A stretch of 64,000 bases of DNA from Polyangiaceae bacterium (GTDB taxonomy: Bacteria > Myxococcota_A > Polyangia > Polyangiales > Polyangiaceae). The notes beneath the pieces are model-generated. The model saw only the letters and a list, made by a program, of their open reading frames with translations, was not told the origin of the DNA and ran no database searches. Shown piece after piece: positions 32,925 through 42,259 of the stretch. The stretch is from contig JAHBVY010000004.1 of NCBI GenBank assembly GCA_019637265.1, forward strand, positions 372,001 through 436,000, read 5' to 3'. The translations under genes and the position numbers were made by a program. Every line of letters begins with the position of its first letter. The stretch's first letter is position 1.

Positions 32925-35900
32925 ATGTCTCGTTCTGTTTTGCTTCGTAGGGGTCGGCCGCGCTTGGGTTGGCTTCGGTTGGTGCTTCAGCTAGCGCTCG
33001 CTTGTGTGCTGGCGGCTGCTTCTTCCTCCAGTTTGCTAGCGCAGCCGGCGCCTAGTGGGTCGGTGCCGGCGGGTGGGGTGGTGGCGGGGACTCGCGTGGG
33101 GGACGGGGCGGGGACTGCGCAGGGGAAGGGTGCAGGTGCGGGGGCCACTCAGGGGAAGGGTGTTGGACAGGTTGTGGGTGCTGCCGCGGGCGCGGTGGCT
33201 GGGGCCATGGGCGACGCCGGCGTGGACCTCCCGGAGGACCTCAAGCGCATCCGGCAGCTCACATTGGCGGTGCGCGCGCTCATCGCTGGGGAGTTGGCGG
33301 CGAACATTTCGCCGAAGCTGCTGTTCGAGATCGACATCGAGGATGAGCGCGCGGTGCAGGTGGAGCGGGTGCGGCTCGCGGAGCTGCTCGCGGCCATGGA
33401 CGTCGCGCTCGATGTCGATGGGGGCGATCCAACCCCCAAAAGAAGCCCTGACGAGGGGGTGGGTGGTGGAGGGAAGGGGGTTGGGGTTCCGGGTGGATTG
33501 CCGGGTGGAAAATCCGGCGCACCCAGCGACTCGAAAGCGCCCGGTGGCTCCCAAGCGCCAGGGGCGCCTGGCGGCGGCGCCAGTGACTCCAAGGGGACGC
33601 CTAGGGGGAAGGGGCCCAATGACGGTCCGTCAGTTGAGCAGACGGATGCTGGGGCACCCACTGACGCCGGGCTAGACCCCAGCGCCGACCCAGAGCTCCT
33701 CACCGCCCGCCTCGAGCTGGACCGCGCACGCCTCGACTTCCTCTCCCTCCCCAAGGACCGCCGCACAGCGCTGCTCGCCGCGCACGCAGAGCGAGCCGCA
33801 GCGCTCAAGAGCGCGCAGGGCTCTTCAGAGAAAATCCACCAAGCAGAGGAAGCGCGCGCAGAGGCGGAGAAGGCACAGCGGCTGGCGCTCGAGGAGGCGG
33901 CGCAGTCGAAGACTGAGATCTTGCGGCTCCTCAATGAGGAGCGGGCGCGGCTGTTGGGGGTGAGAGTACAGCAGGCTGACTATGAGAAGGCGATCCTCGA
34001 GCGGCAGCAGGGGCTGGTGCGCTTCGAGGAGACGAAGCTCGAGTGGCAGCGCAAGACGGAGGAGCACGCGGAGGCGCGCCGGAAGCTGACCTTGGCGGAG
34101 GCGGCCTCCGATCAGATGTACTTCGAGCTGCGTGGTGCGCTGCGCTCGTCGCGTGATTCGCTGCGGCGCACGTTGGACGCCATCGCCCGGGGGGGCGCGG
34201 CGGTGCCCTCCGCGGGGCCGGAGAAGGTGGAGTCCGCGGGGCTCGAGCTCGACCGCGCGGAGTACGATACGCTGCGGCAGCAGATCATCAGCCGTGAGGC
34301 GGAGCTCCGTAAGAGCGAGCACGACTCGCTGTGGGCGGAGGCCAAGGCTCAGCTCGAGCTGATCGAGAGCCTGAACCGTAACCGGCTGACGTTGTTCTCG
34401 CTGATGAGCAGCGAACAGCGCTCGCGGCTGACGAGTTTCCGCGCGGATGGGCTCGATCAGGGTGGGGCGGAGGTGGCGCAGGTGGCGCTCATCATCCGTT
34501 ACCACGTGCGCGCGGCGCACGAGTGGCTGCGGGGGCCGAAGCTGGTGAAGGGGGAGGGCGTGTTCGCGACCCTCCTCGGGGTGAAGCTGGTGCTGCTCCT
34601 GGGGGTGTTCATGTGGTGGCGCCGCCGCGCGGATCCGCTCTTGGCGTTGCTCGCGGAGCGCGCCGAGCACGAGGCGCGCAAGTCGTCACCTTCACTGATG
34701 GGTCGGTTGGGGCCGGGGGCGATCGCCGTGCTGCGGCGGGTGCGCCGCCCGCTGGAGACGCTGCTCGTGCTGGGGCTCGCGCGCTCGTTCTTGCCGCCGC
34801 GCATCGCGCAGCTGCTCGAGGTGCGGGTGCTGTGGATCATCGTGAGCTGGGTGCTCGTGGGCTCGGCGGTGGTGCTCTTGATCGACGCGCTGGCGAGCCG
34901 CGGCGCCGTTCGTCGCGCGAAGCAGGTGGATGTTTCCGCGCTGCGTTTCCGCACGCTGCGGGTGCTGGGGCGCTCGGTGGTGTTCTTCGGGCTGATCTTG
35001 GCGCTCAGCAGCGAAATCGTCGGGAAGGGCACGCTCTACGATTGGGTGCTCAGCACCTGCTGGCTGGTGAGCGTGCCGCTGGCGCTCATCTTCGTCGGTT
35101 GGTGGCGCCAGGTGATCTTCACGCGGCTCGAGCGGCAGCGCACGCGGAGCCGCCTCGCGGCTTGGGTGGTGGCGAATGAGTTGGGCTACCGCAGCTCCCT
35201 CGCCGCGGCGGTGGGCGGCGCTTACCTGCTCGGGCTCGGCGGTGTGCGCATCGTGCGTGAGTACCTCACGGCGACCACCGTGGTGCGGCGCGTGCTCGCG
35301 TACTTGTTCCGGCGTGAGCTGAGCAAGAAGGCAGAGACGCGCGGCAAGCTCACGCGCATCCCGCGCGAGCTGTATGAGCGGTTGGCGCCGGAGACGGAGA
35401 GCGAGGTGATGGTGGCCACCGCCGCCGATCAAGAGCTCGCTAAGCTCAGCGAGCGGATCGATCTCTTGGGGGGCGGCGTGTTCGCGGTGGTGGGCGAGCG
35501 CGGCTCCGGCAAGAGCGCGCTGCTTCGGCGGGTGCTCGCGGCGCACCCCGAGTCGCGTTACCTGCGCTGCGCGCCGAGCGGCGCGGAGGATCTCCGAGTC
35601 GTGCTGCGTGAGCGGCTCGGGCTCGCGCCGGACGCCAGCCGCGAGGCCGTGGTGCAGGCGCTCGACGGCATCTCGGAGGACAACGCGATTTTGATCGACG
35701 ACGCGCAGCGCCTGGTGACGCCGACCATCGGCGGCCTCGCGGCGCTCGATGAGCTGTTGAGCCTCGCCCGCGACGCGAGCAGCTCCTGCACTTGGATTTT
35801 CGCCTTCGAGTCCACCGTGTTCGAGCTGATCGCGCGGGCGCGCGGCACGCGCCCCATCTTCGACGACGTGATCGCGATCCAGCCGTGGCGCGAGGAGGCG

Positions 35901-36410
35901 ATCGCCGAGCTGCTCGATGGTCGCACCACGGCAGCCGGGCTGACGCCTAGCTTCGAGGGCCTGCTCCAAGGTGATCCCGACCTGGACGAGGAGGAGCACG
36001 CCGAGCGCCTGCTCGCCACGCGCCGCGGCTACTACCGGCTCCTGTGGGATTATTCGTCAGGGAACCCGGCGGTGGCGCTGCACTTCTGGCGGCGCAGCCT
36101 GGGCATCGACGAGGACGGGGAGCTCGCGGTGGGGCTGTTCACGGCGCCGCCCACCGCCGACTTGGAGGCGCTGCCGGACGCTTCCTTCTTCGTGCTGCGC
36201 GCGTTGCTCCGCTTGGACCCCGCCACCCTCGAGCGCGTGGCAGAGAGCACCGGCCTCCCCTACGACCAAATCCTCGACGCCATCCGCTACGCGGACTTCC
36301 GGGGCTACCTCGCGCGCGACGAAGCGGGGCGGCTCCACATCACCTGGACCTGGTTCCGCGCGATCACCCGCGTGCTCTCGCGCCGTCACCTGCTGAGCCT
36401 GTCGCTATGA
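32925..36410 (+). CDS. Large membrane protein: periplasmic coiled coil, six helices, cytoplasmic P-loop ATPase
   Basis: A 1161-residue protein (an ATG at 32877 would add 16). In order it has a signal peptide (about 1-38), a Gly/Ala-rich segment (about 40-100), a helical block, and a low-complexity Gly/Pro/Ser linker (about 165-255). A long coiled coil (about 275-530), about six membrane helices (about 550-800) and a cytoplasmic P-loop domain follow. The P-loop domain has Walker A VGERGSGKSALLRR near 855 and Walker B AILIDDAQRL near 925, then a helical C-terminus with winged-helix character. The periplasmic coiled coil plus helices recall large MscK-type channels, but the MscS pore domain is replaced by an ATPase. 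The stop overlaps the next gene, an MscS channel (ATGA). A dispersed element lies in the linker. Fusion not recognised from known families. Confidence 0.75.
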   Translation: MSRSVLLRRGRPRLGWLRLVLQLALACVLAAASSSSLLAQPAPSGSVPAGGVVAGTRVGDGAGTAQGKGAGAGATQGKGVGQVVGAAAGAVAGAMGDAGVDLPEDLKRIRQLTLAVRALIAGELAANISPKLLFEIDIEDERAVQVERVRLAELLAAMDVALDVDGGDPTPKRSPDEGVGGGGKGVGVPGGLPGGKSGAPSDSKAPGGSQAPGAPGGGASDSKGTPRGKGPNDGPSVEQTDAGAPTDAGLDPSADPELLTARLELDRARLDFLSLPKDRRTALLAAHAERAAALKSAQGSSEKIHQAEEARAEAEKAQRLALEEAAQSKTEILRLLNEERARLLGVRVQQADYEKAILERQQGLVRFEETKLEWQRKTEEHAEARRKLTLAEAASDQMYFELRGALRSSRDSLRRTLDAIARGGAAVPSAGPEKVESAGLELDRAEYDTLRQQIISREAELRKSEHDSLWAEAKAQLELIESLNRNRLTLFSLMSSEQRSRLTSFRADGLDQGGAEVAQVALIIRYHVRAAHEWLRGPKLVKGEGVFATLLGVKLVLLLGVFMWWRRRADPLLALLAERAEHEARKSSPSLMGRLGPGAIAVLRRVRRPLETLLVLGLARSFLPPRIAQLLEVRVLWIIVSWVLVGSAVVLLIDALASRGAVRRAKQVDVSALRFRTLRVLGRSVVFFGLILALSSEIVGKGTLYDWVLSTCWLVSVPLALIFVGWWRQVIFTRLERQRTRSRLAAWVVANELGYRSSLAAAVGGAYLLGLGGVRIVREYLTATTVVRRVLAYLFRRELSKKAETRGKLTRIPRELYERLAPETESEVMVATAADQELAKLSERIDLLGGGVFAVVGERGSGKSALLRRVLAAHPESRYLRCAPSGAEDLRVVLRERLGLAPDASREAVVQALDGISEDNAILIDDAQRLVTPTIGGLAALDELLSLARDASSSCTWIFAFESTVFELIARARGTRPIFDDVIAIQPWREEAIAELLDGRTTAAGLTPSFEGLLQGDPDLDEEEHAERLLATRRGYYRLLWDYSSGNPAVALHFWRRSLGIDEDGELAVGLFTAPPTADLEALPDASFFVLRALLRLDPATLERVAESTGLPYDQILDAIRYADFRGYLARDEAGRLHITWTWFRAITRVLSRRHLLSLSL
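33429..33445 (-). repeat. Dispersed T/G element, copy E5 (inside the ATPase gene)
   Basis: CCAACCCCCAAAAGAAG, in frame as PTPKR within the low-complexity linker of the large membrane ATPase. The A-run is interrupted. It supports insertion into a tolerant part of the protein. Confidence 0.6.
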
Positions 36411-37471
36411 CTCACTCACCGCACCGTCAGTCATTCGTACGATACCGCGAGGCGTTCATCGGGCGAGAGGGCCAGTCGTCCGCGCGCTATGGCGCCGCGC
36501 GTCAGCCGTTGGTCCCCGGCTCGTGCCGTCAGTCATTCATACGACGCCGCGATTCACATCAGTCATCCGTGCGCCGCGGTGCGCCCACCGCCCTCGCCGT
36601 GGGCCTGCTCGCGCTCGCCTGGCCTAGCTCGGCGCTGGCTCAGGACGCGCCCGACGTGGAGCAGCTGATCACCTTCGTCCGCTGGTCTGGCGTGCTCGTT
36701 TCGCTGGGCGTGATCGTGGGGGCTAGCCTGCTCGTGCGCTTCATGCACGGGCTGGTGGTGGGCCTGGGAAATCGCTTCACCAGCTACCGCCTCACGCTCC
36801 AGAAGGTGGAGTCCTTCGCGCGCTTCGCGATCTACATCGTGACGGGCGGCGCGGTCATCGCCCTGAGCTTCCGCCTGACGGACACGGTGCTCGCCCTGGT
36901 GGGCGGCACCTTGGCGGTGGCCGTCGGATTTGCCATGCGGGATTTGGTGGCCGCGATGATCGCCGGCGTCACCATCATGATGGACCGCCCGTTTCAGGTG
37001 GGGGACAGGGTGCACTTCGCGGGGCAGTACGGCGACATCACCGCGATTGGCCTGCGCTCCGTGCGGATTCAAACCCTGGATGATGCCGTGGTCACGGTGC
37101 CGAACAACAAGCTCCTCACCGAGGTGACCAGCTCTGGCAACTACGGCGCGCTGTTCATGCAGACGCAGATCGACTTCTACATCGGCATCGATCAAGACGT
37201 GGAGCTGGCCGAGCGCATCCTGAAGGAGGCGATGCTGACGAGTCAGTACGTCTACCTGGCGCGGCCCATCGCGGTCGGCGTGCGGCAGATGATCAAAGAT
37301 CAGTACGTGGCGGTGCACCTGCGCCTCCGGGGCTACGTGCTCGACACCAAGTACGAGAAGGCGCTAGAGACGGACGTGAGCAAGCGCGCCCTGATCGCCT
37401 TCCGCGAGCACAACATTTTCCCCCCGGCAATCCTGTCGCGTCAGCTGTCGGCAGAGCCGCTGTCGCCGTGA
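36407..37471 (+). CDS. MscS-type mechanosensitive channel with a repeat-bearing N-terminus
   Basis: The 354-residue frame starts with ATGA overlap to the upstream ATPase. Residues about 1-55 are four degenerate units of the type RQSFVRYRE / GQSSARYGA / RQSFIRRRD / HQSSVRRGA. A signal peptide-like stretch follows (TALAVGLLALAWPSSALAQ), then three membrane helices and the MscS pore and beta domain (LVGGTLAVAVGFAMRDLVAA, PFQVGDRVHFAGQYGDI, TVPNNKLLTE). The pore helix is Gly/Ala-rich as in MscS. An alternative GTG start at 36569 would give a normal signal peptide and leave the repeats as leader DNA, but it has no ribosome site. The 3' end overlaps the convergent mscS-like gene by 31 bp. Confidence 0.85.
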   Translation: MTHSPHRQSFVRYREAFIGREGQSSARYGAARQPLVPGSCRQSFIRRRDSHQSSVRRGAPTALAVGLLALAWPSSALAQDAPDVEQLITFVRWSGVLVSLGVIVGASLLVRFMHGLVVGLGNRFTSYRLTLQKVESFARFAIYIVTGGAVIALSFRLTDTVLALVGGTLAVAVGFAMRDLVAAMIAGVTIMMDRPFQVGDRVHFAGQYGDITAIGLRSVRIQTLDDAVVTVPNNKLLTEVTSSGNYGALFMQTQIDFYIGIDQDVELAERILKEAMLTSQYVYLARPIAVGVRQMIKDQYVAVHLRLRGYVLDTKYEKALETDVSKRALIAFREHNIFPPAILSRQLSAEPLSP

Positions 37472-38724
37472 GGTGCGGCGCGCAGCGCGAGCTGCTTCAG
37501 GTCGCGGCTGCTTGGTGACTGGTACACCTCCAAGTCGAACTCCTTGGCGATGGTGAGCAGGTGGTCGAAGACGTCTGCTTGGGTGGCCTCGTACGCGCCC
37601 CAGGAGATGTCCGAGGTGAAGATGTAGAGCTCCAGCGGCAGCCCTTTGTCGGTGGGCGCCAGGTGGCGCACCAGCTTGGTGAGCTCTTGATTGATGCCGG
37701 GGTGCGCGCGGAGGTAGGCGTCCGCATAGGCGCGGAAGCAGCCCACGTTGGTGAGCCGCCGCGTGTTGAAGCTCGGCTTGCCGGTGAGCCCGTGCTCCTG
37801 GTTCCAGGCCTCCACCTCCTCGAGCTTCTCCTCGAGGTAGGGGCGCAGCCGCTCGATCTGCAGGAGCTTCTCCGTGAGCGGCTCGTCCAGGAACTTGAAC
37901 GACTGAATATCCAGCACGATCGAGCGCTTGATGCGCCGGCCGCCGGCCTCCTGCATGCCGCGCCAGTTCTTCACTGGCTCGGAGATCAGCGCGTAGGTGG
38001 GGACGGTGGAGATGGTCTTGTCCCAGTTCTGCACCCTGACGGTGGTGAGGCCAATGTCGATCACATCGCCATCCGCGCCGAACTTGGGCATCTCGATCCA
38101 GTCGCCGATTTGCACCGTGCGCGTCGCGGAGAGCTGCACCCCGGCGACCAGCCCCAAGATGGCGTCCTTGAAGATGAGCAGCAGCACCGCGGTGGCCGCG
38201 CCGAGCCCCGAGAGGAAATAGACAGGTGAGCGACCGAGCGTGATGCTCAGCATGACGATGCCGCCGAACAGCCAGAGCACGAGCTTGGCCCCTTGCACGA
38301 AGCTCTTGAGCGGCGCGCTCTTGTTCTCAGACTTGAGCTGGTAGATCTCGAAGCCCGAGCTGAGGAGCGCGCTCAGCACCGTGAGCACGATCCACACGAG
38401 GTAGAGCGTGGTGCCCAGCTCCAGCAGCTGACTCAGCCGCGCCGCCCGCACGAAGAAGGAGGGGCCGAGCGTGGTCACCACCAGCGCCGGCGCCACGTGC
38501 GAGAGCCGCGTGAACACGTGGTTGCGGAACAGGATGTCGTCGGACTTCAGCCGCGAGCGCTTCACGAACGCCGCCACCAGCCGCAAAATGACGCGCTTGG
38601 CGATCCAGTTGACGAGCCACGCCAACACGAGCAGCGCCACCACGCCGCCAATGTCCGCGATCAGGAGCGCCCAGCTGGGACGCAAGCCAAGGCGCGTCAG
38701 CTGCTCTGCGATCAGTTGGATCAT
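37441..38724 (-). CDS. MscS-type channel of the YbdG/miniconductance group
   Basis: A 427-residue protein with five membrane helices (about 15-190). The pore segment is LSGLGAATAVLLLIFKDAILGLVAGVQLSA (given as LSGLGAATAVLLLIFKDAIL and GLVAGVQL), followed by the beta domain (VQIGDWIEMPKFGADGDVID; TVRVQNWDKTISTVPTYALI). The long C-terminal domain (about 265-425; FKFLDEPLTEKL, LPLELYIFTSDISWGAYE) is typical of YbdG rather than MscS. I used the ATG at 38724; a GTG at 38739 is also in frame. It is convergent with, and overlaps, the other mscS gene. It likely provides osmotic release. Confidence 0.9.
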   Translation of the reverse strand: MIQLIAEQLTRLGLRPSWALLIADIGGVVALLVLAWLVNWIAKRVILRLVAAFVKRSRLKSDDILFRNHVFTRLSHVAPALVVTTLGPSFFVRAARLSQLLELGTTLYLVWIVLTVLSALLSSGFEIYQLKSENKSAPLKSFVQGAKLVLWLFGGIVMLSITLGRSPVYFLSGLGAATAVLLLIFKDAILGLVAGVQLSATRTVQIGDWIEMPKFGADGDVIDIGLTTVRVQNWDKTISTVPTYALISEPVKNWRGMQEAGGRRIKRSIVLDIQSFKFLDEPLTEKLLQIERLRPYLEEKLEEVEAWNQEHGLTGKPSFNTRRLTNVGCFRAYADAYLRAHPGINQELTKLVRHLAPTDKGLPLELYIFTSDISWGAYEATQADVFDHLLTIAKEFDLEVYQSPSSRDLKQLALRAAPHGDSGSADS

Positions 38725-38759
38725 GCCCCAGGCAATCACCTTTTGCGCCGCGTCGCCAC

Positions 38760-38800
38760 CACGCGGCGCTTCGCGAGGCGGTGCCGTCCAACCCCAATCC
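38760..38800 (-). repeat. Dispersed T/G element, copy E6
   Basis: GCGGCGCTTCGCGAGG, then CGGTGCCGTCCAACCCCAATCC. The left GC-rich part and CGGTGCCGTCCAACC agree with copies E3 and E4; the A-run is degenerate. It lies just upstream of the YbdG-type gene. Confidence 0.7.
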
Positions 38801-38894
38801 TGTGCGCCGTCGCGGTGCGGACTGCGTCACGGTGGGCGCAGCATGCTGCGCCTCTACATTTCATGGGCCGCTCCTACGTGCGCTGTGGGTGTGA

Positions 38895-38958
38895 GGGCGG
38901 CCACGGGGGGCCGCCCCTACGCGCTGTGGCTAGGGCGGCCACGGGGGGCCGCCCCTAC
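38895..38958. repeat. REP-like doublet (CCACGGGGGGCCGCCC subtype)
   Basis: Two identical 26-bp units GGGCGGCCACGGGGGGCCGC(CCCTAC) lie at 38895-38920 and 38933-38958. They match, in inverse orientation, the doublet at 52830-52916. The second unit supplies the stop codon of the hemerythrin gene. Confidence 0.85.
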
Positions 38959-39446
38959 GCCTCCAGCGTGGGCCCGGTGCCGCGCGCTTGGAACAGCTCC
39001 ACTAGCTCGCGTTTGACGTTCGGTGGGAGCACGCGGTCGGCCATCATGAACAGCGCGTTGTTCTCCTTGCGGATATGGTTGCGCATCAGGTCGGAGAAGC
39101 CGGCGGCCGCCGCTTGGAAGGCCTCCACGTTGGGCAGGCCGGCGGCGGACGTCTCCACCAGGGTGCGCACGAAGCCGCGCCCTAGCTCGTGCTCTTGCAG
39201 CATGACTGGCAGCGGGCCCCCCTCGTAAGGCATGCCCGCGGCCTTCATGGCGGGGAACAAGAGCTGCTCCTCCTTCTCGTGGTGGAACTCGTCCACGTAC
39301 TCCAGGATGAAGCGGGCGAGCTTGGCGGCGCGCGGCGCGAGGCCGGCTGGGTCTCGGCCGAGCTGTAGGCTCAGGGCGTCCAGGTCATCCAGCACGCTCA
39401 GGATGCGCTCGTGCTCTTCACGGAGTTGATCAGTGGGGCTGTTCAT
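38955..39446 (-). CDS. Hemerythrin-domain (di-iron) protein
   Basis: The 163-residue protein has the hemerythrin four-helix pattern: His12 (LREEHERIL), HHEKEEQLLFP (about 55-65), MLQEHELGRGF (about 82-92) and MRNHIRKENNALF (about 120-132). These give the His/Glu set for a di-iron centre. It likely binds oxygen, nitric oxide or iron. It is the first of three genes on the minus strand (with CopD-like and RIC proteins) around a NorR-type regulator, pointing to nitrosative or oxidative stress. The stop codon and the last residues are encoded in a REP unit, so the native C-terminus may have been altered. ATG start at 39446. Confidence 0.88.
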   Translation of the reverse strand: MNSPTDQLREEHERILSVLDDLDALSLQLGRDPAGLAPRAAKLARFILEYVDEFHHEKEEQLLFPAMKAAGMPYEGGPLPVMLQEHELGRGFVRTLVETSAAGLPNVEAFQAAAAGFSDLMRNHIRKENNALFMMADRVLPPNVKRELVELFQARGTGPTLEA

Positions 39447-39609
39447 GGGGTCAGGTCCTTGAATCGTGAGGGGTGCGCCGCTCAGCTTGGGAGCGGTCGC
39501 TCAGAGGCTGGCTCGGCGCAGGCGGGAGCCATTCAGTAAGTTCTGTTAGCTGACTATGATCTCAGGGTTGGCCCGCGCACCAGGGTTCGAGCCGCTCAGT
39601 GAGTGAGGC

Positions 39610-40116
39610 TCACCAAGGCGCGCCGCGCACCAGGGTGACGGCGACGGCGACCAGGGCGAGCGCGAGCAGCGCGTTCAGGCGGCCCATCATGGAGGCGCGC
39701 TTGCGGAGCTGCTCCGCTTCGGGCGAGCGAGGATCCGCCTGGATGGCGCGGGTGGCGCGCGGCCCCACGACGAAATCGTGAACCGCGCTGACGATGAGCA
39801 CCACCACGAACAGGCTCAGCTTGAGGAGCACGCTCTTGCCGTAGCTGGAGCCGAGCCAGGCGGGATCCACGAAGCTCGAGAAGCGAACGCCGCGCACCCA
39901 GAGGTTGAACGTCCCGGTGATGAGCAGGAGCACGAAGCACACCCACCCCACCGTGCGGAAACGCTCACCCGTCTCGCGCAGCAGCCGCCCCGCTATCTCC
40001 TGGTTCCCGGCGCGGAGCCACGGCACCACCACCAGCACCAAGAACGCCATGCCGCCCACCCAGGCCGTCGCGCACAGGATGTGGACGAATACAGACGTCA
40101 GGTAAACTGCGTGCAT
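39610..40116 (-). CDS. CopD-like four-helix membrane protein
   Basis: A 168-residue protein with four membrane helices (about 5-30, 55-75, 90-115, 145-165). His12 in VFVHILCATAWVGGMAFLV and the segment VSAVHDFVVGPRATRAI fit the CopD/YozB type. Such proteins carry conserved His residues that may bind haem or copper and are often found near nitric-oxide or copper genes. There is no CopC partner here. It is in the same orientation as the hemerythrin and RIC genes, with gaps of about 160 and 80 bp. ATG start at 40116. Confidence 0.75.
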   Translation of the reverse strand: MHAVYLTSVFVHILCATAWVGGMAFLVLVVVPWLRAGNQEIAGRLLRETGERFRTVGWVCFVLLLITGTFNLWVRGVRFSSFVDPAWLGSSYGKSVLLKLSLFVVVLIVSAVHDFVVGPRATRAIQADPRSPEAEQLRKRASMMGRLNALLALALVAVAVTLVRGAPW

Positions 40117-40196
40117 CTTAGACTGGGGGTTTGGCTAGGCGCTAAAAGTCGCACCTTCGTCAGCCGCTGCGCACCCTACCTGAAGGCAGGGCGTCA

Positions 40197-40868
40197 TCAA
40201 GCGACGAAGCGCGGCCGGAGCACGTGGTTCTCCAGGTGCACGTGGGCGAAGGTGTCCTGCTCCAGGCGCTCGAGCTCAGAGAACAGGGTGCGGTAGCTGT
40301 TGCAGGCCCAGCTCGGCGGCTGGAACGCGTCGGTGTTGTCACGCAGGCTGCCGAGCAGCTTCGCCAGCGCGAGGTGCTCCTCGTTCATCTCCTGGAGGAG
40401 CCGCTCCACCTCTTGCGGATCGCGATCCTCCGAGAGCAGCGAGGGGAACACCTGGGCCTCTTCATCATCCAGGTGGGCGAGCAAGGTGTCTTGCAGCTCG
40501 CGCACGTCGCGCTCCACCGCCGAGAGCCGCGGCTCGTGTTGACCGTGCACGCGGTGCACCTTCGCCGCCAGCTGGTGCACGAAGGGCAGCGCGCGGCGCA
40601 GGTAGTCGTGATGACGGCTGACGATGTGAGCGATCAGCGCCTCGGTGGAGAGCTCCTTGGGGGAGGGGCCGCTCACGGGCGCGCGCTGCTCGATGGCCTT
40701 CGTGAGCTCCTGGGTGAGCTCGGTCAGGTCCACTCCCTTGGCCTGCGCCGCTTCGGCGATGGGCTGACCACCTTGGCAGCAGTAGTCGATGCGGTAACGG
40801 CGAAACACCTCGGCGCACTCGGAGTGCCTGAGCACCAGGTTCGCGACGGACTCTTGAGTATCCAGCAT
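40197..40868 (-). CDS. Di-iron repair protein of iron-sulfur centres (RIC/ScdA/YtfE)
   Basis: The 223-residue protein has the N-terminal ScdA domain (about 1-60; LVLRHSECAEVFRRYRIDYC, with Cys30-Cys31 followed by GGQ) and a hemerythrin-like di-iron domain (about 85-220). The latter has HIVSRHHDYLRR, HLDDEEAQVFPSLL, MNEEHLALAKLL and FAHVHLENHVLRPRF. The family restores damaged Fe-S clusters after nitric oxide or peroxide stress. I chose the ATG at 40868; the longer frame starts with TTG and overlaps a sigma-54 promoter. The divergent activator gene is the likely regulator. Confidence 0.92.
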   Translation of the reverse strand: MLDTQESVANLVLRHSECAEVFRRYRIDYCCQGGQPIAEAAQAKGVDLTELTQELTKAIEQRAPVSGPSPKELSTEALIAHIVSRHHDYLRRALPFVHQLAAKVHRVHGQHEPRLSAVERDVRELQDTLLAHLDDEEAQVFPSLLSEDRDPQEVERLLQEMNEEHLALAKLLGSLRDNTDAFQPPSWACNSYRTLFSELERLEQDTFAHVHLENHVLRPRFVA

Positions 40869-40879
40869 GCGGCGCCCAA

Positions 40880-40895
40880 AGCAGGGCCCATGCCA
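40880..40895 (-). promoter_or_regulatory. Sigma-54 promoter for the RIC gene
   Basis: The minus strand reads TGGCATGGGCCCTGCT, with GG and GC 10 bp apart as in the -24/-12 consensus TGGCAC-N5-TTGCA. The predicted start of transcription is near 40869, one base before the ATG at 40868. This would give an almost leaderless mRNA. Confidence 0.5.
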
Positions 40896-40950
40896 CAAAA
40901 TTTATCCAATGATTTCAGCTAGTTATGATTCTTCAGCCCGCTCAGTTTGC

Positions 40951-40969
40951 TCCACTTTGGAACAGTGGA
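40951..40969. promoter_or_regulatory. Inverted repeat between the RIC gene and its activator
   Basis: TCCACT-TTGGAAC-AGTGGA lies about 60-70 bp upstream of the sigma-54 promoter on the minus strand and just before the activator start at 40981. The position suits an enhancer site for the activator and possible autorepression. Confidence 0.45.
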
Positions 40970-40980
40970 ACACTCCGCGG

Positions 40981-42084
<1,104 letters not shown>

Positions 42085-42145
42085 CGCGGCCTCACGAAGA
42101 CTGCCTCACGAAGACTGCGGAGACGCTCGGCGTCGTGCGTGGCTA

Positions 42146-42161
42146 CCAACCCCCAAAAAAA
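42146..42161 (-). repeat. Dispersed T/G element, copy E7
   Basis: GCTACCAACCCCCAAAAAAA in the gap between the activator and methyltransferase genes. The GGTTGGTAGC side matches copy E1 at 8.69 kb. Confidence 0.8.
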
Positions 42162-42259
42162 TCCCTCGCGAGGCCCGCCGCTGGCGAAAGCTCCGCGGGA
42201 ATACGCGAGCAGCGTGGCCTTGAAGCTGCCTAGGAAAGTCAGTAGAGGTTCGCCCTCCC

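Noticed and set aside
34692..35999. 435-residue open frame antisense to the membrane ATPase gene
   Set aside because: Arg/His/Gln-rich shadow of a confirmed gene with clear Walker motifs on the plus strand.
39560..39605. T-arm-like stretch GGGTTCGAGCC suggesting a tRNA
   Set aside because: No acceptor or anticodon stem can be formed around it.
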